DNA of 64,000 nucleotides from Mayfieldus profundus (GTDB taxonomy: Bacteria > Actinomycetota > Thermoleophilia > Solirubrobacterales > 70-9), in contig JBBPIM010000003.1 in assembly GCA_038040325.1 (NCBI GenBank), positions 1-64,000 of the forward strand, given 5' to 3'. The position numbers and the translations under genes are program-made. Under the pieces are notes generated by a model, which saw nothing but the letters and a program-made list of their open reading frames with translations, had not been told where the DNA came from and did not search any database. Every line of letters begins with the position of its first letter. The stretch's first letter is position 1. Shown in pieces: positions 18,665 through 27,345 of the stretch.

Positions 18665-19357
18665 GTGCCGGCGATCCAGGAGAGTGCCGTCGATCTGCTT
18701 GGGCGCGTTCCGCTCTTCGCCGAGCTCGAGTCCGAAGAGCTGGACCGCTTCTCGCGGGTGGCGGTGCCACGCTCGTTCCCGAAGGGAACCCGGGTCTTTC
18801 ACGAAGGAGACCACTCGGACGCCTGCTACATCGTCCGCAGCGGCACGTTCCGGGTTACCCGCGAGCACCCCGACGGGCGGGCGATCACCTTGGCCAACCT
18901 CGGTCCCGGCGACATCTTCGGCGAGCTGGCGATGCTCGACGGAGAGGTCCGCTCGGCCAGCGTCGAGGCGCTCGGCGACGGGGAGCTGCTCGCCCTGCCC
19001 GGCGCCGACGTTCGCAGCCTGCTGGCCCGGCACCCCGAGATCACCGTGAAGCTGGTCGCGGCGCTGGTCAGGCGGCTGCGGGCGGCGAACGAGCGCATCT
19101 CCCGCCAGTCCTTCCAGACCGTCCCAAGCCGGGTCGCCGGGGTGCTGTCGCAGCTGGTCGCGGAGGAGGCCCCGCTGCACGACTCCGAAGGCGTCACGAT
19201 TCGCATGAACCAGGCCGACCTCGCCCAGCTCGCGGGAACCTCGCGCGAGAGCGTCAGCCGCTTCCTGGCGGAGCTGGAGCGCGCCGGAGTGGTCCGCTGC
19301 GGGCGGGGCAGGGTCACCATCTTGGAGCCGCCCAAGCTCCACAACTACATCTTCTAG
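18665..19357 (+). CDS. Crp/Fnr family transcriptional regulator
   Basis: The protein has 230 residues from a GTG. The N-terminal 120 residues form a cyclic-nucleotide-binding beta-roll, with FHEGDHSDACYIVRSG and the phosphate-cassette-like FGELAMLDGEVRSASVEA. A dimerisation helix follows, then a C-terminal winged helix with recognition helix LAGTSRESVSRFLAELERAG. There is no Fnr-type cysteine cluster, so oxygen sensing by an Fe-S cluster is unlikely, and a cyclic nucleotide or other ligand is more plausible. It lies between lhr and pcm in the same direction. Targets are unknown. Confidence 0.9.
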   Translation: MPAIQESAVDLLGRVPLFAELESEELDRFSRVAVPRSFPKGTRVFHEGDHSDACYIVRSGTFRVTREHPDGRAITLANLGPGDIFGELAMLDGEVRSASVEALGDGELLALPGADVRSLLARHPEITVKLVAALVRRLRAANERISRQSFQTVPSRVAGVLSQLVAEEAPLHDSEGVTIRMNQADLAQLAGTSRESVSRFLAELERAGVVRCGRGRVTILEPPKLHNYIF

Positions 19358-19412
19358 GCCGCTAGCCCTGGGACTTAGACCGGAGCCCGATCACGAGGCC
19401 CTCCGGGCCGAC

Positions 19413-20030
19413 ATGGTCGAGCGCCAGCTGCGCCGGCGGGGGATCCTGGACGAGCGCGTGCTCGCGGCAATGGCCAAGGTCCCCCGCGAGCTGTTCATCC
19501 CCGAGAGCCAGCGCCGGCGCGCCTACGCCGACTCGGCACTGCCGATCGGTGAGGGACAGACGATCTCCCAGCCCTGGATCGTCGCTGCGATCTGCCAGGC
19601 GCTGCGGCTCGAGGGATCCGAGCGTGTGCTCGAGGTGGGCACCGGCTCGGGGTACTCCGCGGCGGTGCTGGCGCGGCTGGCGGCCGAGGTGATCACGATC
19701 GAGCGCCACCTGGAGCTGGCCCGCGAGGCCACGCTGCGGCTGCGCGAGCTCGGCTTCGACAACGTCGAGGTCGGGGTCGGCGACGGCAGCCGCGGACTTC
19801 CGGAGCAGGCGCCGTTCGACGCCATCGCCGTCCATGCCACCGCCCCGAATCCGCCCGCAAGCCTGCTCAAGCAGCTCGGCCCGGAGGGCCGGCTGGTCGT
19901 GCCGATCGCCTCCGACAGGGCCGACATGCTGACCGTCTTTCACCGGCGCGCCGACGCGTTCGAAACCGAGGTGATCGGGCCCTGTCGCTTCGTCCCGCTG
20001 ATCGGCGAGGAAGGCTTCGAGGCGGAGTGA
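19413..20030 (+). CDS. pcm: protein-L-isoaspartate O-methyltransferase
   Basis: The protein has 205 residues from an ATG. MVERQLRRRGI and VLAAMAKVPRELFIP are the typical N-terminus, PIGEGQTISQPWIVA the Pcm signature, and VLEVGTGSGYSAAVLARL the SAM-binding motif I. The enzyme methylates L-isoaspartyl residues in aged proteins so that they can be repaired. It has no signal peptide and is cytoplasmic. It is followed after 13 bp by an isocitrate-lyase-family gene in the same direction. Confidence 0.93.
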   Translation: MVERQLRRRGILDERVLAAMAKVPRELFIPESQRRRAYADSALPIGEGQTISQPWIVAAICQALRLEGSERVLEVGTGSGYSAAVLARLAAEVITIERHLELAREATLRLRELGFDNVEVGVGDGSRGLPEQAPFDAIAVHATAPNPPASLLKQLGPEGRLVVPIASDRADMLTVFHRRADAFETEVIGPCRFVPLIGEEGFEAE

Positions 20031-20043
20031 GAGACTCACCGCG

Positions 20044-20904
20044 ATGACCGGCGCCGAGCGGATCCGCAGCCTGGTGCGCGACCGGGCGGTGCTGATGCCG
20101 GGCGTGTACGACGCGATCGGGGCCCGGATCGCCGCTCGTATCGGCTTCGACGTCGTCTTCATCTCCGGCTACTCGGTCAGCGCCGCGCGGCTCGGCGAGC
20201 CCGACTTCGGCTTTCTCACCCAGACCGAGATGGCGGACGCCGCGCGCTCGGTGTGCAGGGTCAGCTCCGCGCCGGTGATCGTCGATGCGGACACCGGCTA
20301 CGGCAACGCGCTGAACGTGCAGCGCGCCGTTCGGGAGCTGCAGGACGCGGGGGCCGCCGGCGTCTTTCTCGAGGACCAGGTGTGGCCGAAGAAATGCGGG
20401 CACATGCGCGGCAAGCGGGTGATAGCCACCGAGGAGCACGCCGCCAAGCTGCGCGCCGCCTGCGACGCGCGTGGCGAGCGCGACCTGTTCGTCGTCGCCC
20501 GCACCGACGCCCGCCAGCCGCTTGGCCTGGAGGAGGCGATCGACCGCTGCCTCGCCTACAAGGAGGCGGGCGCGGACGCGCTGTTCGTCGAGGCGCCGCA
20601 GTCAGTCGAAGAGCTGGAGCGGATCGCCGAGGCGCTGCCAGCGCCGCTGGTCGCCAACATGATCGAGCGCGGTGTCACCCCGCACCTGACCCGCTCCGAG
20701 CTGGAGCAGCTGGGCTTCAACCTGATCGTCTGCCCGCTGGCGGGGCTGTTCGCGGCGGCCAAGGCAGTGGGGGAGGTGCTGACCGAGCTGCACGAGCGCG
20801 AGACGACCGCGGGCGTCTATGACCGCCTTATCGGCTTCGACGAGTTCAACGAGCTGGTCGAGCTGGAGGCGCGCTACGCGGACGAGTTGCGCTACAGCGG
20901 GTAG
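20044..20904 (+). CDS. isocitrate lyase/PEP mutase family enzyme
   Basis: The protein has 286 residues, the length of the short members of the family (methylisocitrate lyase PrpB, oxaloacetate decarboxylase, phosphonomutase). The barrel start PGVYDAIGARIA, the metal-binding DADTGYGN, the segment FLEDQVWPKKCGHMRGK with the family's KKCGH catalytic cysteine, and VARTDARQPLGLEEAI are all present. These enzymes cleave or rearrange C-C or C-P bonds of 2-hydroxy or 2-oxo acids with Mg2+. No prpC or prpD is nearby, so the particular substrate cannot be assigned. It lies 13 bp after pcm. Confidence 0.88.
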   Translation: MTGAERIRSLVRDRAVLMPGVYDAIGARIAARIGFDVVFISGYSVSAARLGEPDFGFLTQTEMADAARSVCRVSSAPVIVDADTGYGNALNVQRAVRELQDAGAAGVFLEDQVWPKKCGHMRGKRVIATEEHAAKLRAACDARGERDLFVVARTDARQPLGLEEAIDRCLAYKEAGADALFVEAPQSVEELERIAEALPAPLVANMIERGVTPHLTRSELEQLGFNLIVCPLAGLFAAAKAVGEVLTELHERETTAGVYDRLIGFDEFNELVELEARYADELRYSG

Positions 20905-20907
20905 CCG

Positions 20908-22806
20908 CTAGCAGCTCTTCGCCTTGGGGTCGGCCTTGTCGCGCTCCGCCTTCTCGTAGGCGTTGGCGCCCGGGCCGCAGCTGAGTCGCTTGTCTCGCTG
21001 GCCGTCGTTTGCCACCAGCAGGTCCTTGCCGCCGCCGCCGAGCAGGGAGTCGGAGCCTCCCGCGCCGTCGATGCGGTCAGGCCCGCCGAGGCCGCGGATG
21101 ACGTCATTGCCGTCGCGGCCGAGGAAGCCGTTGTTCTTGCCGTCGCCGACCAGCACGTCGTCCTGGTTGGAGCCTTCGAGGTTCTCGGCGGCCACGATCC
21201 GATCCGCGTTGCAGCCGCCGCCCGGGGTTGAGGCGGTGCCGCCGACCGTCGCCACCACCGCGGTCGGGGTCCGTGCGAAGGAGGCGTTGTCGACGCCGGG
21301 GCCGCCGTTCATCTCGTGCCCGCCGCAGGCCGAGTCCACGATCAGAAGGTCAGAGCCGTCGCCGCCGTTGAGCTGATCGGGCCCGGGACCGGCCACGAGC
21401 CCGTCCGCCCCGCCGGCGCCGTTGAGCACGTCCTTGCCACTCTCGCCCGCCTCGAGCGTGTCGTTGCCGCTTCCCCCGGTGAGCTGATCGCTGCCGGCAC
21501 CGCCGTTGGCCCGCACAACCAGCGAGGAAGGGAGACTCTGATCGACGCTGAGGACGTCGTCGCCGTCCTCCAGGGAGACGACGATGGCGATGAGGCCCTC
21601 TGGCGCCGGGCAGATCGCGCTGCCGTTGAGTCCTGGGCTGACCGGCTGGCAGTTGTCCCCGGCGGTCACCAGCGAGACGGCGTCGCTGACCGTGTAGGTC
21701 CCCCCGCCTTCGGCCACGCTCACCTGGTTGGCCAAGCTCGTTCCGATCACGTTCAGCGTGTCGCCGTCCAGGCCGCGGCTCAACTCAACCTTGGTCCCGG
21801 GGGTTCCGGTGGAGGGGTTATTGCCGTTCTCACAGGAGTCCTCGACCGTGAAGCTGCGGCAATAGTCGCCCCCCGATCCTCCGAAGCCGGAGTCGGTGCC
21901 GCCCCCACCGTGGAGCTCGTCGTCGCCCGGCCCGCCGTCGACGCGGTTGGTGCCCTGGTCGCCGGTGATCTGGTCCTCGAATGCCGAGCCGGCCACGTCC
22001 TCGATTCCGGTCAGCTTGTCCCAGCCGTCGCCGCTCGCGGTTCCCTTGCGCAGGTCGACGATCACGCCTTCCACCGTCCTGTTGTCCGATGTCTGGCCCT
22101 GCCCGGGGGGCGTGGCAAGGGAGAAAGAGGCGATGTCCTGGGCGCCGGGGCCGCCGTCGAGCGTGTCGGTGGAGTCGTCGCCGCGCAGCACGTCCCCGTC
22201 CCCGTCCCCGCCGTTGAGGTCGTCGGCGCCCAGGCCGCCGATCAAACGGTCGCCATCGCCCGGCCCGCCCGCCAGGTGGTCGTCGCCCAGGCTGCCGTCC
22301 ATGTAGTCGAAGTTCCCGTCGCCCCCGTCGAGGCGGTCGTTGCCCTTCTCGCCAAGCAGCTGGTCGCCGTCGCCGGCGCCACCGTCCATCTGCTCGTTGC
22401 CTCGCCCGCCGATCATGTAGTCCGAGCCTGCGCCACCCCACAGCAGGTCCGTCCCCTTCTGGCCGTTGATCGTGTCGTTGCCGTCGTCGCCCGAGATGCG
22501 GTCGTAACCGCGGAAGCCGACGATCTTGTCGTCGCCGGCCCCGCCGCAGATGCGGTCGTTGCCGCGGAAGCCGTCGATCACGTCGTCGCCGCCGAGGCCG
22601 ACGATCACGTCGGGGGCCTTCTTGCCGGTTATGTGGTCCTTACCGGCGGTGCCGACGATCGTCGCCTTGAGGCCGAAACACTTTGGGGCCGCCTCGGCAA
22701 GGGGCGCCCAGAGCAGCACCGCGATAAGGGCCATCACCAGGGCAGCCACCAGGGCAGCCGCCCTGGTGGCCACGCACGGGAATCTGTGCAGGCATGCTTG
22801 CGCCAT
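20908..22806 (-). CDS. exported RTX-like calcium-binding repeat protein
   Basis: The protein has 632 residues with an N-terminal signal peptide (LVAALVMALIAVLLWAPLAEAA). Two blocks of GGxGxDxL-type nonapeptide repeats, near residues 60-210 and in the C-terminal third, are the hemolysin-type calcium-binding motif that folds as a beta-roll when Ca2+ is bound. Between them is a non-repetitive region. No enzymatic domain is recognised. It ends in a cysteine, as do the other RTX-like proteins in this window. With a Sec signal rather than a C-terminal type I secretion signal, export is probably Sec-dependent. It is convergent with the isocitrate-lyase-family gene with only 3 bp between stops. Confidence 0.85.
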   Translation of the reverse strand: MAQACLHRFPCVATRAAALVAALVMALIAVLLWAPLAEAAPKCFGLKATIVGTAGKDHITGKKAPDVIVGLGGDDVIDGFRGNDRICGGAGDDKIVGFRGYDRISGDDGNDTINGQKGTDLLWGGAGSDYMIGGRGNEQMDGGAGDGDQLLGEKGNDRLDGGDGNFDYMDGSLGDDHLAGGPGDGDRLIGGLGADDLNGGDGDGDVLRGDDSTDTLDGGPGAQDIASFSLATPPGQGQTSDNRTVEGVIVDLRKGTASGDGWDKLTGIEDVAGSAFEDQITGDQGTNRVDGGPGDDELHGGGGTDSGFGGSGGDYCRSFTVEDSCENGNNPSTGTPGTKVELSRGLDGDTLNVIGTSLANQVSVAEGGGTYTVSDAVSLVTAGDNCQPVSPGLNGSAICPAPEGLIAIVVSLEDGDDVLSVDQSLPSSLVVRANGGAGSDQLTGGSGNDTLEAGESGKDVLNGAGGADGLVAGPGPDQLNGGDGSDLLIVDSACGGHEMNGGPGVDNASFARTPTAVVATVGGTASTPGGGCNADRIVAAENLEGSNQDDVLVGDGKNNGFLGRDGNDVIRGLGGPDRIDGAGGSDSLLGGGGKDLLVANDGQRDKRLSCGPGANAYEKAERDKADPKAKSC

Positions 22807-22960
22807 GCACTCGTGATCGACGCCCCACGCCTGGCCTTGAGCGTCTGGACGCCTATCTGGACGCCTTTCGGAGGGTTCAGGGACGGCCTGGGTCGATCAG
22901 GTCCTGCAGCCCGAAATCCCGGTCGTAACCGGGGCTGATCTCAGATACGCTCGCTGCGCG

Positions 22961-23365
22961 ATGAAGGGTGGCGTTTTCGTTCTCAACTTCTATTCGGCGG
23001 TATTCGTCGACCAGCTGAAGCGGGGCCGCAAGACGGCCACGATTCGCCTCGGGAACAAGAGCGGCAAGTACGAGCGTGGCCAGGTCGTTTGGGTCACTGT
23101 GGGCTTCAGGCACAGCCCGCGCGAGAAGATCTTCGCCGCGGTCATCGACGACGTCGAGGTCAAGCGCGTTTCGGAGCTGTCCCCGCGCGACGTCGAGCAC
23201 GACAACCCCGAGTTCCGCCGTCTCGACGAGACCACCAACTTCCTCGAGCAGATCTACGGGCGGCCGGTGGGCGAGGAGGATGTGGTCACGGTGATCCGTT
23301 TCTCGCAGATCGTCGAACCACCCGGCAGCCACTTCGGCAACGGGGAGACCCCTTCCCGCAACTAG
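22961..23365 (+). CDS. ASCH domain protein
   Basis: The protein has 134 residues. The core matches the ASCH fold, an RNA-binding beta-barrel related to PUA: LKRGRKTATIRLGNKSGKY with the conserved K-x-x-T-x-R, then RGQVVWVTVG and DDVEVKRVSEL. ASCH proteins are thought to bind RNA or act on nucleosides (some are amidohydrolases). No partner gene shows its role here. It is divergent from the RTX-like gene and is followed after 20 bp by an SRPBCC protein. Confidence 0.75.
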   Translation: MKGGVFVLNFYSAVFVDQLKRGRKTATIRLGNKSGKYERGQVVWVTVGFRHSPREKIFAAVIDDVEVKRVSELSPRDVEHDNPEFRRLDETTNFLEQIYGRPVGEEDVVTVIRFSQIVEPPGSHFGNGETPSRN

Positions 23366-23385
23366 CGACCAACCCTGCACGGGCC

Positions 23386-23859
23386 TTGGCCGATTACAGA
23401 TTTCTCACCACCTGGCTCCTTGATGCCGACCGCGAGCGCGTCTGGGACGCGATCCACGACCAGAAGTCCTGGCCGGGCTGGTGGCGCGGCGTCGAGGACG
23501 TCATCGAGCTGGAGCCCGGCGACGACGACGGACTCGGCTCGCACTCCCGCCTGACCTGGCGCAGCAAGCTGCCCTACGACCTGGTCTTCGAGGCACGCAC
23601 CACGCGTGTCGAGCGACCCCACCTGATCGAGGCCGACGCCGAGGGCGAGCTGACCGGCCAGGGGCGCTGGCGCCTCTACGAGGAGGGCGGCACCACGCTG
23701 GTGATCTACGAGTGGAGCGTCCACACCACCAGGGCCTGGATGAACCTGCTGGCACCGCTCGCCCGCCCGATCTTCGCGTGGAACCACAACTGGGTGATGG
23801 CGCGTGGGGGAGAGGGCATCTCCGCCCTGCTGGGGTGCCGGTTGCTGGCGAGCGGCTGA
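23386..23859 (+). CDS. SRPBCC / polyketide cyclase-like protein
   Basis: The protein has about 157 residues from a TTG at 23386; the open frame continues upstream but only shadows the ASCH gene. DYRFLTTWLLDADRERVWDAIHD is the typical N-terminal strand-helix start of a START/SRPBCC ligand-binding fold, with WPGWWRGVEDV following and a C-terminal helix ending in a membrane-like LLAPLARPIFAWN. These small helix-grip proteins bind hydrophobic ligands. The ligand is unknown. It stops only 5 bp before the CIRCE operator of groES. Confidence 0.75.
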   Translation: MADYRFLTTWLLDADRERVWDAIHDQKSWPGWWRGVEDVIELEPGDDDGLGSHSRLTWRSKLPYDLVFEARTTRVERPHLIEADAEGELTGQGRWRLYEEGGTTLVIYEWSVHTTRAWMNLLAPLARPIFAWNHNWVMARGGEGISALLGCRLLASG

Positions 23860-23863
23860 GGGT

Positions 23864-23890
23864 CTGGCACTCTCATCTGTAGAGTGCCAG
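23864..23890 (+). promoter_or_regulatory. CIRCE operator (HrcA site) upstream of groES
   Basis: A perfect 9-9-9 inverted repeat, CTGGCACTC, nine bases, GAGTGCCAG, ends 49 bp before the groES start. It matches the CIRCE consensus GCACTC-N9-GAGTGC that the heat-shock repressor HrcA binds. No hrcA gene is in the window. This predicts heat-inducible control of the groES-groEL operon. Confidence 0.93.
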
Positions 23891-23939
23891 CCAGAGCAGG
23901 AATTCACCAGTCCACTTGACCACACGGAGGTAGTTACGG

Positions 23940-24227
23940 ATGAAGCTGAAGCCCCTTGGCGACCGGCTGATCGTCAAGCCGGTTGAGGAGGAGGAGATGA
24001 CCGCAAGCGGGATCGTCCTCCCCGACACCGCGAAGGAGAAGCCCCAGAAGGGCAAGGTCTTGGCCGTCGGCGACGGCGAGATCAAGGAAGACGGCAGTCG
24101 CCGCCCGCTCGATGTGAGCGAGGGCGACGAGGTCCTCTACTCGAAGTACGGCGGCACCGAGATCACCGTCGAGAACGACGACGTACTGGTGCTGCGCGAG
24201 TCCGACGTGCTCGCGAAGGTCGAGTAA
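23940..24227 (+). CDS. groES: co-chaperonin GroES
   Basis: The protein has 95 residues with a ribosome site GGAGG 9 bp before the ATG. MKLKPLGDRLIVKPVEEEE is the classic start, the mobile loop contains TASGIVLPDTAKEKPQKGKV, and the roof and C-terminal strands end in DDVLVLRESDVLAKVE. GroES is the heptameric lid of GroEL and acts in the cytoplasm in ATP-dependent protein folding. It is the first gene of a two-gene operon under a CIRCE operator, with groEL 43 bp downstream. Confidence 0.97.
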   Translation: MKLKPLGDRLIVKPVEEEEMTASGIVLPDTAKEKPQKGKVLAVGDGEIKEDGSRRPLDVSEGDEVLYSKYGGTEITVENDDVLVLRESDVLAKVE

Positions 24228-24270
24228 TTCCCACCACCGAGACTTAGATAACAAGGAGGAATACGAACAG

Positions 24271-25908
24271 ATGGCTCACAAGGAGCTGAAGTACGAGGAG
24301 GAGGCGCGCGCCGCTCTACAGGACGGTGTCGACGCCGTGGCCAACGCGGTCAAGGTGACCCTCGGCCCCAAGGGGCGCTACGTGGTGCTGGACAAGAAGT
24401 TCGGCGCCCCGACGATCACCAACGACGGCGTCACGATCGCGCGTGAGATCGAGGTCGAGGACGTCTTCGAGAACCAGGGCGCCCAGCTGGTGCGTGAGGT
24501 CGCCACGGCGACGAACGACGTGGCGGGCGACGGCACCACCACCGCGACCCTGCTGGCGCAGACCATCGTTCGCCACGGGCTGAAGAACGTCGCCGCCGGC
24601 GCCAACCCGCTGGCCCTGCGGCGCGGCATCGAGAAGGCGGTCGACCAGGTCGTCGACCAGCTGCGCGACAAGCAGTCCAAGGAGATCGCCGGCAAGGAGC
24701 AGATCGCGCGAGTGGCGGCGATCTCGGCCGCCGACGACGAGATCGGCAACATCATCGCCGACGCGATCGAGAAGGTCGGCAAGGACGGCGTGGTGAACGT
24801 CGAGGAGGGCCAGACGTTCGGCATGGAGCTCGAGTTCACCGAGGGCATGCAGTTCGACAAGGGCTACATCTCGCCCTACATGGTCACCGACCAGGACCGC
24901 ATGGAGGCGGTGCTCGACGAGGTATACGTGTTGGTCGCCAACCAGAAGATCGGCTCGGTTCGCGACATGCTGCCCGTGCTGGAGCAGGTGATGCAGAGCG
25001 GCAAGCCGCTGCTGATCGTGTCCGAGGACGTCGAGGGCGAGAGCCTCGCGACGCTCGTGGTCAACAAGCTGCGAGGCACCTTCACCGGCGTCGCCGTCAA
25101 GGCGCCCGGTTTCGGTGACCGCCGCAAGCGGATGCTCGAGGACATCGCGATCCTCACCGGCGCCGAGGTGATCACCGAGGAGATGGGCCTGAAGCTGGAG
25201 AACACCCAGGTGGACCAGCTCGGCCAGGCTCGACGGGTGGTCGTCTCCAAGGACACCACCACAATCATCGACGGTGCCGGCGAGTCAGAGGACATCAAGG
25301 GCCGGATCAAGCAGATCAAGCAGGAGATCGAGAACACCGACTCCGACTTCGATCGCGAGAAGCTCCAGGAGCGGCTCGCCAAGCTGGCCGGAGGTGTCGC
25401 AGTGGTCAAGGTCGGCGCCGCCACCGAGACCGAGATGAAGGAGCGCAAGCACCGCGTCGAGGACGCCCTGCAGGCGACCCGGGCGGCGCTCGAGGAGGGC
25501 ATCGTCCCTGGCGGCGGCGTGGCGCTGCTGAACGCCATCGACGCGGTCGAGCTCGACTCCTACGACGACGACGACGAGCGCACCGGCGCAACGATCATCA
25601 AGCGATCGCTGGAGGAGCCGCTGCGGCAGATCGCCGAGAACTCCGGCCTGGAGGGCTCGGTCGTGGTCAACAAGGTCCGCGACCTCAAGCCCGGCGAGGG
25701 CCTGAACGCGGAGACCGGCGACTACGGCGACCTGGTCGCCGACGGGGTCATCGACCCGACCATGGTCACGCGCTCGGCGCTGCAGAACGCGGCCTCGATC
25801 GCGAAGAACATCCTCACCACCGAGGCGATCGTCGCCGAGCCGCCCGAGAAGGACGGCGCAGGTGCGATGCCGGGTGGCGGCATGCCCGACATGGGCGGGA
25901 TGATGTAA
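24271..25908 (+). CDS. groEL: chaperonin GroEL
   Basis: The protein has 545 residues, full length, with ribosome site AAGGAGGA before the ATG. Nucleotide-binding signatures are VTLGPKGRYVVLDKKFGAP and GDGTTTATLLAQ, the apical domain is complete, and the C-terminus is the Gly/Met tail GGGMPDMGGMM. It forms the double-ring folding chamber with GroES. Second gene of the CIRCE-controlled operon, and closed by a strong terminator at 25957. The Gly-Met tail marks a GroEL1/2 type competent for general folding rather than the His-tailed paralogue seen in some actinobacteria. Confidence 0.97.
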   Translation: MAHKELKYEEEARAALQDGVDAVANAVKVTLGPKGRYVVLDKKFGAPTITNDGVTIAREIEVEDVFENQGAQLVREVATATNDVAGDGTTTATLLAQTIVRHGLKNVAAGANPLALRRGIEKAVDQVVDQLRDKQSKEIAGKEQIARVAAISAADDEIGNIIADAIEKVGKDGVVNVEEGQTFGMELEFTEGMQFDKGYISPYMVTDQDRMEAVLDEVYVLVANQKIGSVRDMLPVLEQVMQSGKPLLIVSEDVEGESLATLVVNKLRGTFTGVAVKAPGFGDRRKRMLEDIAILTGAEVITEEMGLKLENTQVDQLGQARRVVVSKDTTTIIDGAGESEDIKGRIKQIKQEIENTDSDFDREKLQERLAKLAGGVAVVKVGAATETEMKERKHRVEDALQATRAALEEGIVPGGGVALLNAIDAVELDSYDDDDERTGATIIKRSLEEPLRQIAENSGLEGSVVVNKVRDLKPGEGLNAETGDYGDLVADGVIDPTMVTRSALQNAASIAKNILTTEAIVAEPPEKDGAGAMPGGGMPDMGGMM

Positions 25909-25956
25909 AGAAGCGCTCTCGAGCGGTACTCTCGTCTCAACAGGCGAGTGACTTTG

Positions 25957-25982
25957 AAAGGCCCCGGTTCGCCGGGGCCTTT
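25957..25982 (+). terminator. intrinsic terminator after groEL
   Basis: A perfect 11-bp stem with loop TTCG (AAAGGCCCCGG/CCGGGGCCTTT) starts 48 bp after the groEL stop, followed by CGTTTG. It would terminate the groESL transcript, and could also serve the convergent gene on the minus strand because the stem begins with AAA. Confidence 0.85.
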
Positions 25983-26059
25983 CGTTTGCGCGGCCGGCTT
26001 CGAGGTCGGCAGGTTGCGGCGGGTTGGTCCCGCATACCGGGACAAACCCGCCGCGCGAA

Positions 26060-26941
26060 TCAGCTTTTTGCCAGCACCTCGGCCATGCGCCGCGGCTGCA
26101 CGCCCAGCTCCTCGGCGTCGGCGGTGCCGCGCTCGGTGACCATCGGCACTTCCATCAGCTCGGCCTCCTCCCAGGTGGCAAAGACCGCCTCGCCGAAGAC
26201 CTTTCGCAACGCGATCAGCCCGCCGCGCACGACCGGCAGGGGGATGTGCAGCAGCGGGCGTGGTCGGCCGCTGGCACGGCTGACCAGGTCGGAGATCTCG
26301 TCGTAGCTGTACGTGTCGGGGCCGGCCAGCTCGTAGCGGTCGCGCTTGCCGCCGTGCAGCGCGGCGACCACGCTGCGGGCCACGTCGTGTGCCCAGATCG
26401 GCTGGTAACGGGCCTGGCCGCTGCCCGAAACCGGCATCACCGGCAGGAACGAGAAGCGGCGCAGCAGCGTGATCCAGGGGTCGGAGTGGTCGTACACGAT
26501 CGACGGCGCGAAGACGGTGGAGTCGAGCGCCGACGTCGCCACTGCCTCCTCGGCCAGCGCCTTGGCGCGGAAGAAGCGGGTGCGCTGGGTGCGGGAGGCG
26601 TTGATGGCCGAAAAGAACACGAAGCGCTCCACGCCCGACTGCTCGGCGGCCCGCAGCAGCCGAACCGTGGCGAGCCCGTTCAGCTCCTCGAGGCGCTTCG
26701 GCGGCTGGTCGCGGATCGTCGCGGCCAGGTGGACAACCGTGTCCACTCCGCGCAGCGCCTGGCGCAGCCGGTAGGGGTCGGACAGCTCGGCCAGGTCGCC
26801 GAGCGTGATCTGCACGTTGACCCGCCGCTCGCCGAGCCGGCGCGGCTCGCGGACCAGGCAACGGATCTGGTGGCCGGACTCCAGCAGCAACGGGAGCAGC
26901 TGCGATCCCACAGCGCCGGTGGCGCCGGTCAGCAGCATCAT
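26060..26941 (-). CDS. NAD(P)-binding SDR-like protein (NDUFA9/complex I-like family)
   Basis: The protein has 293 residues from the ATG at 26941, preceded by AAGGGA; upstream in-frame sequence is not coding-like. MMLLTGATGAVGSQLLPLL carries the atypical-SDR glycine motif, VVHLAATI the second NAD strand, and ALAEEAV replaces the usual YxxxK, so classical SDR catalysis is doubtful. This matches the NmrA/NDUFA9-like group that often act as redox sensors or epimerase-like enzymes. It is convergent with groEL. Function is not assigned beyond nucleotide binding. Confidence 0.8.
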   Translation of the reverse strand: MMLLTGATGAVGSQLLPLLLESGHQIRCLVREPRRLGERRVNVQITLGDLAELSDPYRLRQALRGVDTVVHLAATIRDQPPKRLEELNGLATVRLLRAAEQSGVERFVFFSAINASRTQRTRFFRAKALAEEAVATSALDSTVFAPSIVYDHSDPWITLLRRFSFLPVMPVSGSGQARYQPIWAHDVARSVVAALHGGKRDRYELAGPDTYSYDEISDLVSRASGRPRPLLHIPLPVVRGGLIALRKVFGEAVFATWEEAELMEVPMVTERGTADAEELGVQPRRMAEVLAKS

Positions 26942-27078
26942 TTCGTGTCCCTTGTGACTTGACCTGTTTGCATCGTTTCCCCCGGTGGGAACCCTAGCCA
27001 GTAGCCGGAGCCGTAAAATGTCGGGTCCGCTCGATGTCCGGGCGGCGCCACTCAAGACGACCCCGGAGAAGCCCACGT

Positions 27079-27345
27079 ATGACCTACGTCATCGCGGAAC
27101 CCTGTATCGGCGAGAAGGACAACTCGTGCGTCGAGGTCTGCCCGGTGGACTGCATCCACCCCACACCGGACGAGCCCGACTACGACAAGGTCGAGATGCT
27201 CTACATCGACCCCGAGGAGTGCATCGACTGCGACGCCTGCGTCGAGGCCTGCCCGGTGGACGCCTGCTTCGCCGAGGACCAGCTCCCGGACGAGTGGAAC
27301 AAGTACATCGAGATCAACGCCGGCTACTACAAGTCGAAGGCGTAG
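27079..27345 (+). CDS. 7Fe-type ferredoxin
   Basis: The protein has 88 residues with GGAGAA before the ATG. Cysteines are spaced C-x7-C-x3-C-x3-C (CIGEKDNSCVEVCPVDC) and C-x2-C-x2-C-x3-C (CIDCDACVEACPV). The second cysteine of the first motif is replaced, as expected for a [3Fe-4S][4Fe-4S] ferredoxin of the FdxA type common in actinobacteria. It carries electrons at low potential in the cytoplasm. It is divergent from the SDR-like gene, and a membrane protein gene follows directly and may overlap its 3' end. Confidence 0.93.
   Translation: MTYVIAEPCIGEKDNSCVEVCPVDCIHPTPDEPDYDKVEMLYIDPEECIDCDACVEACPVDACFAEDQLPDEWNKYIEINAGYYKSKA

Noticed and set aside
21000..22700. GGxGxD-coding repeats considered as DNA tandem repeats or a mobile element
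   Set aside because: The periodicity is explained by nonapeptide protein repeats and the DNA units are only loosely similar.
24316..25591. Several open frames antisense to groEL
   Set aside because: They are shadows of a highly conserved gene, Ser/Arg/Ala-rich and without start signals.
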